64,000 nt of DNA, taken from NCBI RefSeq assembly GCF_017916255.1, contig NZ_CP072827.1:2170001-2234000 (forward strand), given 5' to 3'. The position numbers were made by a program, and so were the translations under genes. The notes under the pieces were generated by a model, which was given only the letters and a program-made list of their open reading frames with translations, was not told the DNA's origin and searched no databases. Positions 51,720 to 60,134 of this stretch are shown here, piece by piece; positions within the stretch are counted from its first letter, which is position 1, and each line of letters starts with the position of its first letter. Source of the stretch: Streptomyces mobaraensis NBRC 13819 = DSM 40847 (GTDB taxonomy: Bacteria; Actinomycetota; Actinomycetes; Streptomycetales; Streptomycetaceae).

Positions 51720-52130
51720 ATGACATACCGGTTCACCGCTCGCGCCGCCGGAGCGGAGGTCGATCCCGACGGCTGCTTCATCGAGGCCGGGCTCACGGAG
51801 GGCGAGGACGGCGACGGCTTCGTCCTGCTGTTCATGCGGGGCGAGGAAGTCCCCGACGAGCAGGAGGTCGCCCTGGGAATGGACACGCACTGCCTGGTCA
51901 CCGCCGGTCAGGGGACCGCGTACGGGTGCGTGCGCGCGGCCGTCATGGAGGGCGGTGTCCTGCGCGTCTCGCTGGACCCCGACGCGCTGGAGAGCCTCGG
52001 GCTGGACGACGCCGAGATCGAAGCAGTCATCGAGGCTCCGGCCGGGGACGTCGCCCGGTTCCGCGAGACCTTGTCCCACGTCCTCGCCTACGGGCGCGCG
52101 GACGCCCGGCCCGCGCGGGTGGTGCTCTGA
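51720..52130 (+). CDS. Imm10-family immunity protein
   Basis: A 136-residue acidic protein that fits the Imm10 family of polymorphic-toxin immunity proteins: TYRFTARAAGAEVDPDGCFI, FVLLFMRGEEVPDEQEVALG, MDTHCLVTAGQGTAYGCV and the LDPDALESLGLDDAEIEAVI ending. Imm10 proteins protect against secreted nuclease-type or other toxins of the polymorphic class. TACAAC lies six bases before ATG 51720 with no ribosome site, suggesting a leaderless message. No toxin gene is visible within several kilobases, so it appears orphan. Confidence 0.8.
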   Translation: MTYRFTARAAGAEVDPDGCFIEAGLTEGEDGDGFVLLFMRGEEVPDEQEVALGMDTHCLVTAGQGTAYGCVRAAVMEGGVLRVSLDPDALESLGLDDAEIEAVIEAPAGDVARFRETLSHVLAYGRADARPARVVL

Positions 52131-52384
52131 CACGGCCCCCGTGACCCTCGACGAGTCCCCCGATCGGTCCGCTCGCCTCAACCGCGGCGACGGACCAGAC
52201 GGTCCCGCTCTCGGACGGCACCACTCACAAACGTGACGTGCGCGGCAACTCGCCTTTTCCCGATGGCTGGTTCAAGGCGGTCGCCGTGTGCCCGGCTCCC
52301 TGCTGCGCGACCGTTCCACACGCGGCCCTACCAGGCGTCCCCATATCCTCGGAACCGCCGTACCCGCCCACCCGGAGGTATCCG

Positions 52385-52780
52385 ATGTCCAGCTCAGACA
52401 CACCGGACCAGCCCGTTCCGCAGGCCGACGCGGCGGCCGCGGCCCTGATGGGTCGCCTGACCGAGCAGCTCGGTAGCCGGGCCTCGGTGACAGCCGTCTT
52501 CGGCACCCCCGTCACCAGCGACGGAATCACCGTCATTCCGGTCGCCGAAGTCGCCTTCGGATTCGCCGGGGGCACGGGCACCGGAGCCGGAGCCGCCCAC
52601 ACCGGCGGGGGCGGAGTCGGCACCCGCCCGCGCGGCTACATCGAGATCAAAGACGGCACCGCCGCCTACAGACCCCTCCGGTCCCCCTGGGTGAACGTCG
52701 CCATACCGCTCGCCGCCGCCCTGGCAGGAACCGCCGCGCCCCTGCTCGTTCGCCGCCTCGCCAAGCACCGTCCTCGCTGA
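52385..52780 (+). CDS. GerW/YtfJ-family sporulation protein
   Basis: A 131-residue GerW (YtfJ) family protein. The signature IPVAEVAFGFAGGTGTGAGA is followed by RPRGYIEIKDGTAAYRPL, and a C-terminal hydrophobic segment (VAIPLAAALAGTAAPLLV) can anchor it in the membrane. In Bacillus the family is needed for spore germination; in Streptomyces the role is unknown. ATG 52385 has GGAGG six bases upstream, which decides the start against the longer frame from 52,238. Confidence 0.85.
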   Translation: MSSSDTPDQPVPQADAAAAALMGRLTEQLGSRASVTAVFGTPVTSDGITVIPVAEVAFGFAGGTGTGAGAAHTGGGGVGTRPRGYIEIKDGTAAYRPLRSPWVNVAIPLAAALAGTAAPLLVRRLAKHRPR

Positions 52781-52818
52781 ACAGCCGCAGCGGCGAACCC
52801 GGCGGCAACTCACCCTCG

Positions 52819-53586
52819 TCAGGCGACAGGCGTCGCCGCGGCCAGTCGCGCGATCTCGGCGGCGACGGCGGCCGGGTCGGGGGTGACGGTGGTGTGGGCG
52901 ACGCCGTCGAGGTCCGGGTGGGTGCCGACGCGGACGCCGTGCCGCGCGTTGCGCAGCAGGTCGAGGTCGTTGATGTCGTTGCCGAAGGCGTTGTAGTGGT
53001 CGATGCCCAGCGAGGTCAGGGCCTCCCACTTGTTCGTGGCGCCCGGGGCGAAGTCGATGAGCGCCTCGTCGAGGTGGTGGTTGACCGTCATCCCGAGTCG
53101 GCGGCCGGTCTCGGCGAGGGCGGGCATGTCGGTCGCGTCGACCACGAGGAACTTCACGACGGCGGGGAGGTCGGCGAGGTCGACGCGACGGGCGAGGCGG
53201 CCCTGGTCGACGCGGCCGAGGATCGGGTGGTCGGCGGGCCCGGTGTAGGCGTAGTCCCACGGGCCGTCGGCGAGGTAGCCCGCCCGGAACCGGTCGGCCG
53301 CGGCCAGCAGTCCGCCGAGGGCACCGGCCTCGAACGCGGCCCGCGCCCGGACCCGGCCGTCGACGGAGACGAGGCTGCCGTTCCCGCCGATCAGCGTGGC
53401 GTCGGGGAAGGCCCCGCCGAGGACGGGCAGAAGGTCGCGGACCGGCCGGGCCGAGGCGAACACCAGGTCATGACCGGCGCGTTGGCAGCTCTCGATGGCG
53501 GCGAGGATCCGGCCGTCGATCGTCCTCCCGTCGAAACAGAGCGTGCCGTCGACGTCGAAGACCGTGGTGCGGGCGCTGTTGATCAC
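52819..53586 (-). CDS. HAD-superfamily hydrolase (Cof type)
   Basis: A 255-residue HAD phosphatase of the Cof/YedP subgroup. Motif I is FDVDGTLCFDG (nucleophile Asp), motif II FASARP (with cap domain between), Lys in TNKWEAL and motif IV FGNDINDLDLL (Mg-binding Asp pair). The substrate, usually a sugar or nucleotide phosphate, is unknown. GTG 53586 is set from the opening VINSARTTVFDVDG. It faces away from the pseudogene and conflict locus. Confidence 0.88.
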   Translation of the reverse strand: MINSARTTVFDVDGTLCFDGRTIDGRILAAIESCQRAGHDLVFASARPVRDLLPVLGGAFPDATLIGGNGSLVSVDGRVRARAAFEAGALGGLLAAADRFRAGYLADGPWDYAYTGPADHPILGRVDQGRLARRVDLADLPAVVKFLVVDATDMPALAETGRRLGMTVNHHLDEALIDFAPGATNKWEALTSLGIDHYNAFGNDINDLDLLRNARHGVRVGTHPDLDGVAHTTVTPDPAAVAAEIARLAAATPVA

Positions 53587-53660
53587 GACGGGATCGTATC
53601 GAGCCGGTGCGGCGGACGGCCCACCACCCACCGGCCCACCGGCCGCCGAGTCACCGGCAG

Positions 53661-53916
53661 GTGAGGGGCGTCAACCTCATCCGCGCGGCCGGCACCGGAA
53701 CCGTCCACACCCTGCTGACCCTGCCACCGGGACAGAGCGGCTCGTACCTGGCCGTCGCCGCCTTCGACGCGGGAGCGCGCGCCCCCCTCACCGACGGGCC
53801 CGCCGCCCGCCCGCGACGGGTCGGCCGTCGTCGCGGCGTGCCGCACCCTCGTGCCCGAACTCCCCCAGCTCAGCGCGGCCGAGGCCGCCCTCCTCGACGA
53901 GTGGCTGCGCCGCTGA
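53661..53916 (+). pseudogene. Frameshifted small gene upstream of the Trypco1 locus
   Basis: From GTG 53661 one frame reads RGVNLIRAAGTGTVHTLLTL, PPGQSGSYLAVAAFDAG, then loses sense. From about 53,815 a second frame reads DGSAVVAACRTLVPELPQLS, AAEAALLDEWLRR and stops at 53916. Both halves look like one protein, so a one-base indel near 53,790-53,812 has split it. The GC-rich run (GACGGGCCCGCCGCCCGCCC) there is a plausible slippage or assembly-error site. Not a functional gene as read. The remaining DNA to 54,166 holds no supported gene. Confidence 0.5.
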
Positions 53917-54166
53917 TCCACCGCCTCCGATTGCCCGCTGCCCGGTGACGAGCCGCGCCACACGGGCGGAAGGACGCCGGGAGAGGCACCCGGAAAGACA
54001 CCGGCAAAGCAGCAGAGTTCCACCATGCACATGACCGTCCGCGCGCTATCCTGCTTCGCACTCGCCACCGTCTCCCCCGGGAGGATCACGTGCGTCACCC
54101 CAAACCCGTTGTCATGGCCTTGACTTGGCCCACGAGGTCCGCGTTCCCTCACGGCGGTGAGCGGGG

Positions 54167-54565
54167 GTGAGCGAGCGTCGGCCTCCGCAGACCGTCGAAG
54201 TGCCCCTGAACGACGGCCAGGACATCGTCCGCGTGCAGGTGAGCGAGGTGGACGAGAGCCTGATGCGGGTGGGGCGCGGGGGGCGCGTCGCGGCGCGGGC
54301 CGAGCAGTCGCTCAGGGACATGATGGGCGTGATCCGCCCGGTGGCCGACGCGTTCGTCGGGAGGTGCGGCGAGATAGCACGGCCACCGGACGAGGCCACT
54401 CTGGAGTTCGGTGTGTCCGTGTCGGCCGACGCGAAGGTGGCGATCGCCAGTGTCGTGGCGGACGCGAACTTCGCCGTCCGGCTGACCTGGAACGGCAGGA
54501 GCGACGGGGATCCGACCCCGGCCCCCGCCCCGGCCCCCGCCCCGGCCCCCGGTCAGGCGGGCTGA
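54167..54565 (+). CDS. Trypco1 (CU044_2847-family) protein
   Basis: A 132-residue small protein with the trypsin-co-occurring domain 1 look: TVEVPLNDGQDIVRVQVSEV, then a helix (ARAEQSLRDMMGVIRPVADA) and ATLEFGVSVSADAKVAIASV, ending ANFAVRLTWNG. The tail is a Pro/Ala run encoded by CCGGCCCCCGCC-type DNA repeats. Trypco1 proteins occur almost always beside trypsin-like proteases of NTP-dependent conflict systems, and such a gene follows 32 bases later. GTG 54167 is used. Its proposed role is substrate, sensor or regulator of the protease. Confidence 0.88.
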   Translation: MSERRPPQTVEVPLNDGQDIVRVQVSEVDESLMRVGRGGRVAARAEQSLRDMMGVIRPVADAFVGRCGEIARPPDEATLEFGVSVSADAKVAIASVVADANFAVRLTWNGRSDGDPTPAPAPAPAPAPGQAG

Positions 54566-54597
54566 CGATGCGGGCCGGCGTCCGCGCGGAGGTCTAG

Positions 54598-57500
54598 ATG
54601 GCCGGCGGAGGCGGAACGCACGGCACCCAGGAGCCGGAGTCGGTCCTCGTGTCGGCGGTCGTCCGGGTGCGCGGACCGGACGGCGCGATCGGTGGCACCG
54701 GCTTCCTCGTCGCCCCGGATCTGGTCCTCACCTGCGCGCACGTGGTCTCCGACGCGCTGGACCTGCCCCGGGACGCCGAGGTGCCGGCCGGGGCGGAGGT
54801 CACCGTCGACCTGCCGCTGGCCGACGGTACGGGGAACCCGGGTCCGCCGGGCCGGGCCGAGGTGCAGCACTGGGTGCCGATCCGCACCGACCAGACCGGC
54901 GACGTGTCCCTCCTGCGGCTGCGGGCCGCGCTCCCCGGCGCGCGTCCGCTGCCGATGGCCGACGCCGAGAGCGTGTGGGACCACAAGGCGCGGGTCGTCG
55001 GCTTCACGCACGACCACCCGGACGGGGTCTGGACGCTGGGCAGGCTCCGTGGACCGACCGGCCGCGGCTGGGTGCAGCTCTCCCGCGCGGACGGCCAGAC
55101 GGCACACGTCCAGGGGGGTTTCAGCGGCAGCCCGGTCTGGGACGACGACCTGGGCTCGGCCGTCGGCCTGGTGGTGGCGGCCCAGCCGGTGCGCGAGGCA
55201 CAGCAGGTCTTCGTGACGCGCACCCGGGCCCTGATCCGCGAGATCCCCGAACTGGCCGCCGTACTGAGCCCGCCGGCGCCCTTCCGCGGGCTCGCCACTT
55301 TCCAAGAGGCGGACGCCGGCGACTTCTTCGGCCGTGAGGCGGACGTAGCGGAGGTGGTTGCCGCCCTCCAGGGCGAGAGGCCCGGCGTCACGGTCTACGG
55401 CCCTTCCGGATGCGGCAAGTCGTCGCTCGCGCTCGCCGGCGTGGTGCCTGAGTTACGCCGGGCCGGCTACGAGGTGCTGGTGATCGACGCCGGGCGCATC
55501 ACGTCTCCTGCGGCGGCCCTCGCCACGGAGCTGTACGAGGCGGTGCGGTCCGGGCGCTACGGCGCGGCACGGGCGGACGACGCCGATCGGGTGGAGGGCC
55601 GGCTGCGGCGGCTGGGCGTCGTGGACGCCTTCCACCGGACCACGGGCCGCCAGGCAGCCCGGCTGCTTGTCGTCCTCGACCAGGCCGAGGCACTGCTGAA
55701 CCGGCCGGACGCCGAGCTCGCCGAGGCCGTGGACCTGCTGTTCCCCGAGCGCCCGGCCGCGGGGCTGCGCGTCCTGGCCACCCTCCGCGCCGACTTCATG
55801 GACGCCGCGCTGAGTCATGAGCGCCTGGGCCCCGCACTGCGGCGCGGGGCGACCCTGCCCCTCACCCCCATGACCCGCGACCAGCTGCGCGAGGTGATCA
55901 CCGAACCGCTCAAGAGGATCCCGGCCGTCACCTACGACCCCGGGCTCGACCGGCGCATTCTGGACGACGCGGGGAGCGAGCCGGGAATCCTGCCTTTGCT
56001 GGGCTTCGTCCTCGCGGAGTTGTGGGACCGGCGGTCCGCCGGGCGGCTGCGGACGGCGGCGTACGAGGAACTGGGCGGGGTCTCCGGCGCGCTCGTCCAC
56101 CACGCGAGGAAGGCGTGGGACGCATGCGTGTCCTCTGGACCCCCGAGCGGCTCCCCGGGCTCCCCGACCCCGTCAAGCTCCAGCGGCGCGCCGACTCCCC
56201 TTGACCGCAAGGAAGAGGAAGCGGTGGCCCGGCGGCTGCTCACCGGCCTCGTACGGCTGCTGCCGGGCGGCGAGGCCCCGGTGCGGCGCGTCCTGACGCG
56301 TGAGGAGGCGGGCGAGCGGCGCTGGCGGCTCGCGCGAGCGCTCGCCGAGCGGCGGCTGCTGGTCCTGTCCGGCGGCGACGGGCAGCCGGAGAGCGCGGAG
56401 CTGGCCCACGAGGCGCTGATCACGGCATGGCCCGCGCTGGCGGACCAGGTGCGGGCCGACGCCGGCTTCCTCGCGGGCCGGGCCGAGCTGCGGCACGACC
56501 TGGAGCGCTGGCGGACGGCGGGCGAGCCGACCGACCTGCTGCCGGATGCCCCGCACCTGGCCGCGCTGGAGGAGAGACTGGGCGGCCGCGATGACGAACT
56601 TTCCGCAGAGGAACGGGGCTTCCTGACGCGAGCCCGCCGCCGGCGGCGGACGCGGCGGGCGCGGCTGCGTGCGGCATGGGTCGCGACGGCCCTGGTCCTG
56701 GCCCTGATCGCCGGGCTGGGCGTGTTCCTTGTGCAGGAGAGGAAGGTGAGCGCGCAGCGAGAAGCCGCCGGCACGTCACGTACCCTCGCCGCGCAGTCCG
56801 AGGAGCTGAAGGAGGGCAATCCGGGGCAGGCGGCCCTGGCCGCGCTCGCCGCGTACGAAGTCGCTCCGACGCAGGAGGCCCGCAGCGCGCTGCTGCGCCG
56901 GTACGAGGAGCTCAGGGACGCGAAGTGGGTGCTGACCGGGAGCCAGGGGGACATCACCGCCACGGCCATGAGCGTGGACGGCGGGGTGACGCTGGTGACG
57001 ACGGCGGCCTACCGCGCGACCCTGTTCATCCGCACGCCCGAGGGGCGGGTACGGCAGGAGAACCTGCGCCTCCCTGCCAACGTCGTGTCCCCCGTGGTCA
57101 GCCGCGACGGGCGGCGGATCGCCTATGTGCGCGGCGCGGACGGCGTCGTCGTCTGGCATGAGGTGACAGCGTCGGCGGACCGGCTGGTCGGGCCGGCGCA
57201 CCCGCTCCGGGGGGCGCTCACCAACCGCTCCCTGGCCGTTCAGCTCGGCATGAGCATCAAGATCATGGACTTCTCCCCTGACGGACGCCGGCTGGTCGGG
57301 ATCCCGGCCTCGTCGTCGTCGCTGCCGACGCAGGTGTGGGACCTGGGGACGGGACGGCCCACCCCGCTCCCGGAACGGGCCGCTCACCTCACGAACGTAT
57401 GGTTCGGAGCGGACGAGCGCACCTTGGTCGCCGTCCAGAGCCGCACGACGGACCCGAAGGGCACGCTGGTGTCGATCGACATCGGCTCCGGCACGGTGCG

Positions 57501-58944
57501 TGAGCTGGCCAAGGACATCGACATCTCGGGATTCGGAGTGTCGGGAGACGGCAGTGTGGCCGTCGTCTGCCACCGGGAGAAGGCCGATCCGCCGTCGTTC
57601 GGGGTGGCCCGCTACCAGGCGGTACGCGTGGCGGACGGACGGGCGCTGCGCGGCTACTCCGCCGGGGCGGACACCACGTGCCATGACACCGCGATCAGCC
57701 GACGGGGCGAGCGCTATGCCGTGTACACCACGTCGGGCGGGTGGGCTCTCGTCGACACGGTTCCCCAACAGGGCGACCCCGTACGGTTTTCCGGCCCGGT
57801 GTCCACCAACGGCATGGCCTACCTACCCCTCCTGGGGACCGCCGACCGTCCCGTCCTCGTGTCCAGCGGCAAGAACGGGGTGACGGCATCGGCGCCGGCG
57901 AAGGACACCGGAGGGACCGCCTACGGTCTTCCGCACTTGCTGGGCGACGGGAGCGAGATGGTGGTCCGCGTGGGCGCCGACGGCAGGAGCCTCCGCGTCG
58001 TCGCGACGGAGGACGAATGGCGCGTCCTGGCGGAGGCGAAAGTCGGGACCGCCGCGACACCGCCGGACAAGGCCCAGGATCTCCAGGTCAACAAGGCGCA
58101 GACCCTGGTGGCGGATGTGTCGGACCGGAACCGGATCACGGTCCGGTCCCTGCCCTCGCTGCGCCGGGTGGCCGAATTCACCACGGCCCGGCTGCCGGCC
58201 GGGCAAGAGCGACCGGAGCTTCTCCAATTCCGCTTCCTCGACGACGAACGGCTCGTGACGGTCTCCGGAACGACCGTCGAGGAGTGGGACGCCCGGCGCG
58301 GCCGCCGCCTGTCGCGGCCGCTCGACCTGCGCGACCTGCGGCTGACGACCCAGGACCATCCGTTCTACGGCGTCGGCCGCCACCGCGAGCCGGGCTATGT
58401 GGCGGTCACCGTGGGCGGCCAACCGGACGTACACGCCGTCGATCTGCGCACGGGAAAGGAGAACCGCGACCTCCGTATCCGTCTCGGGGACGAACTCAAC
58501 ACGGCCGTGTTCCTGGCTGACTCCCGCTACTTGGCGGAGATGACCAAGGGTGGGATGGTGGAACTCTGGTCGGCGCCGCCGGGAAGCCGGCCGCGGAGAA
58601 CGGTGGGCCCGATCGGGCCCTTGAGCCCGGACCAATGGGCGGCCGGCCTTTTCGGGCGGACCGGCTTCTTCCTGGCCAACGCGGCCTATGTGCGCTTCCT
58701 CCAGGCGGACGACCCGGAATTCCGGGACACGTACGAATTCACGCAGAAACAGATCTTCCTGGCGGCCGGCGACAGCGGAAAGGCACTGCTGCGGGGCGGC
58801 CGCGGAGGCGACATGAACCTGCTCCGCCTCGACCCCGCCCTCTGGAAGCGCCACCTGTGCGAGGTCCTCGGCCGTGACCTCACCGAAGACGAGCGGAGTG
58901 GCCTGCCTCCCGGGCTGCCCGCCCTGTGCCGGCCCACGGCGTGA
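54598..58944 (+). CDS. Trypsin-nSTAND1 NTPase-TM-propeller protein (conflict system effector)
   Basis: A 1448-residue protein. (1) Trypsin-like protease, residues 10-220, with His48 (LTCAHVVS), Asp102 (TGDVSLLRL) and Ser176 (GFSGSPV), so the triad appears complete. (2) STAND-type NTPase, about 225-690: Walker A GPSGCGKSS at 268-276, Walker B LLVVLDQAE around 356-364, and ATLRADFMD as sensor; a Ser/Pro-rich insert lies at 512-535. (3) One membrane helix, about 692-713. (4) A C-terminal region of about 700 residues of degenerate strand repeats (DFSPDGRRLVGI, VSRDGRRIAYV), a beta-propeller-like sensor without canonical WD pairs. Architecture fits predicted NTP-dependent conflict (antiphage or programmed-death) systems. 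ATG 54598. Trigger and targets unknown. Confidence 0.9.
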   Translation: MAGGGGTHGTQEPESVLVSAVVRVRGPDGAIGGTGFLVAPDLVLTCAHVVSDALDLPRDAEVPAGAEVTVDLPLADGTGNPGPPGRAEVQHWVPIRTDQTGDVSLLRLRAALPGARPLPMADAESVWDHKARVVGFTHDHPDGVWTLGRLRGPTGRGWVQLSRADGQTAHVQGGFSGSPVWDDDLGSAVGLVVAAQPVREAQQVFVTRTRALIREIPELAAVLSPPAPFRGLATFQEADAGDFFGREADVAEVVAALQGERPGVTVYGPSGCGKSSLALAGVVPELRRAGYEVLVIDAGRITSPAAALATELYEAVRSGRYGAARADDADRVEGRLRRLGVVDAFHRTTGRQAARLLVVLDQAEALLNRPDAELAEAVDLLFPERPAAGLRVLATLRADFMDAALSHERLGPALRRGATLPLTPMTRDQLREVITEPLKRIPAVTYDPGLDRRILDDAGSEPGILPLLGFVLAELWDRRSAGRLRTAAYEELGGVSGALVHHARKAWDACVSSGPPSGSPGSPTPSSSSGAPTPLDRKEEEAVARRLLTGLVRLLPGGEAPVRRVLTREEAGERRWRLARALAERRLLVLSGGDGQPESAELAHEALITAWPALADQVRADAGFLAGRAELRHDLERWRTAGEPTDLLPDAPHLAALEERLGGRDDELSAEERGFLTRARRRRRTRRARLRAAWVATALVLALIAGLGVFLVQERKVSAQREAAGTSRTLAAQSEELKEGNPGQAALAALAAYEVAPTQEARSALLRRYEELRDAKWVLTGSQGDITATAMSVDGGVTLVTTAAYRATLFIRTPEGRVRQENLRLPANVVSPVVSRDGRRIAYVRGADGVVVWHEVTASADRLVGPAHPLRGALTNRSLAVQLGMSIKIMDFSPDGRRLVGIPASSSSLPTQVWDLGTGRPTPLPERAAHLTNVWFGADERTLVAVQSRTTDPKGTLVSIDIGSGTVRELAKDIDISGFGVSGDGSVAVVCHREKADPPSFGVARYQAVRVADGRALRGYSAGADTTCHDTAISRRGERYAVYTTSGGWALVDTVPQQGDPVRFSGPVSTNGMAYLPLLGTADRPVLVSSGKNGVTASAPAKDTGGTAYGLPHLLGDGSEMVVRVGADGRSLRVVATEDEWRVLAEAKVGTAATPPDKAQDLQVNKAQTLVADVSDRNRITVRSLPSLRRVAEFTTARLPAGQERPELLQFRFLDDERLVTVSGTTVEEWDARRGRRLSRPLDLRDLRLTTQDHPFYGVGRHREPGYVAVTVGGQPDVHAVDLRTGKENRDLRIRLGDELNTAVFLADSRYLAEMTKGGMVELWSAPPGSRPRRTVGPIGPLSPDQWAAGLFGRTGFFLANAAYVRFLQADDPEFRDTYEFTQKQIFLAAGDSGKALLRGGRGGDMNLLRLDPALWKRHLCEVLGRDLTEDERSGLPPGLPALCRPTA

Positions 58945-59083
58945 CGGGCGTGTGGCCGACGTGTTCGCGGAGCGCCGCCCGGGCGCCCCTGGACGCCCGG
59001 GCGGCGTGATGGGATGGCCGTATGAGTCTCAGACAGGCGTTCCCCCCACCCCGTACCGCGTCCCGCCCGAAGGCCGGAACGCC

Positions 59084-60094
59084 GTGAGCGCCCACCGGGA
59101 GCCGCCGGAGCCCGGCGCCGTCCCCTTCGACCCCGAACTGGCCACGGTGCTCGACTCCTTGAGCGAGGAGGCGAAGGAGCCGGTCACCCCGGAGAACCTC
59201 GCGGCCCGGCAGGCGCGGGACGCCGCCACCCGGCCGCGGCCGACGGTCGAGGAGTTGAGCGCGGGCGGCCTCTTCGAGGTGGCGGAGCTGTCCGTACCGG
59301 GACCGCCGGGCGGCCCGGACGTCACGCTGGTGAGCGCGCGGCCGGCGTCCGCCTCGGCCGGGCCCCTGCCGCTCCTCTACTACCTGCACGGCGGCGGGCT
59401 GATCGCGGGCAACGCGTGGTCCGTGCTCCCCCGCGTCCTCCGGGACTGGGCGCTTCCGCTGGGGCTGGCGGTCGTCTCGGCCGAGTACCGGCTGGCGCCC
59501 GGGGCGCGGTACCCGGAACCGCTGGAGGACTGCTACGCCGGTCTGGTCTGGGCGGCCGCGCACGCGGACGGACTCGGCGTCGACCCGGACCGCGTCGTCA
59601 TCGGGGGCAAGAGCGCCGGCGGCGGTCTCGCCGCGGCCCTCGCCCTGCTGACCCGCGACCGCGGCGGCCCCCGGCCGCTGGGCCAGCTCCTGCTGTGCCC
59701 GATGCTCGACGACCGCGCCGCCACCTTCTCCGGCCGCCACCTGTCCGTCCCGGGGGCCCTGGACCGCACCTCCGGCGCCACGTCGTGGCGGGCCTACCTG
59801 GGCGACCTCCACGGCACCGCGGACGTCCCGCCGTACGCGGCCCCCGCCCGCGCCACGGACCTCTCCGGGCTCCCGCCGGCCTATGTCGACGCCGGATCGG
59901 CCGAGATGTTCCGCGACGAGTGCGTGGCCTACGCGAACGCCCTCTGGCAGGCGGGCGGCCGGGCCGAACTCCACGTCTGGCCCGGCGCGTACCACGGCTT
60001 CGACACCGTCGCCCCGCAGGCGGCGCTCAGCCGCGCCGCCCTCGCCGCCCGCACCGACTGGCTGCGGCGGCTCCTCGCCCGGCCGGGGCGGTGA
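59084..60094 (+). CDS. Alpha/beta-hydrolase, HSL/lipase-like esterase
   Basis: A 336-residue esterase of the hormone-sensitive lipase (family IV) group. The oxyanion motif HGGG is in LYYLHGGGLIAGNAWSVL, the nucleophile in IGGKSAGGGL (Lys where Asp is usual), the Asp in DAGSAEMFRDEC and the His in YHGFDTV. GTG 59084 follows AAGG; the longer in-frame starts lie in less coding-like sequence. The first 70 residues form a cap. Same strand as the conflict protein but 140 bases away, so probably independent. Substrate: short-chain ester, inferred. Confidence 0.87.
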   Translation: MSAHREPPEPGAVPFDPELATVLDSLSEEAKEPVTPENLAARQARDAATRPRPTVEELSAGGLFEVAELSVPGPPGGPDVTLVSARPASASAGPLPLLYYLHGGGLIAGNAWSVLPRVLRDWALPLGLAVVSAEYRLAPGARYPEPLEDCYAGLVWAAAHADGLGVDPDRVVIGGKSAGGGLAAALALLTRDRGGPRPLGQLLLCPMLDDRAATFSGRHLSVPGALDRTSGATSWRAYLGDLHGTADVPPYAAPARATDLSGLPPAYVDAGSAEMFRDECVAYANALWQAGGRAELHVWPGAYHGFDTVAPQAALSRAALAARTDWLRRLLARPGR

Positions 60095-60134
60095 GCACGA
60101 CGGGAGCGACGGCCGACGGGGACGCTCCGCGCGG

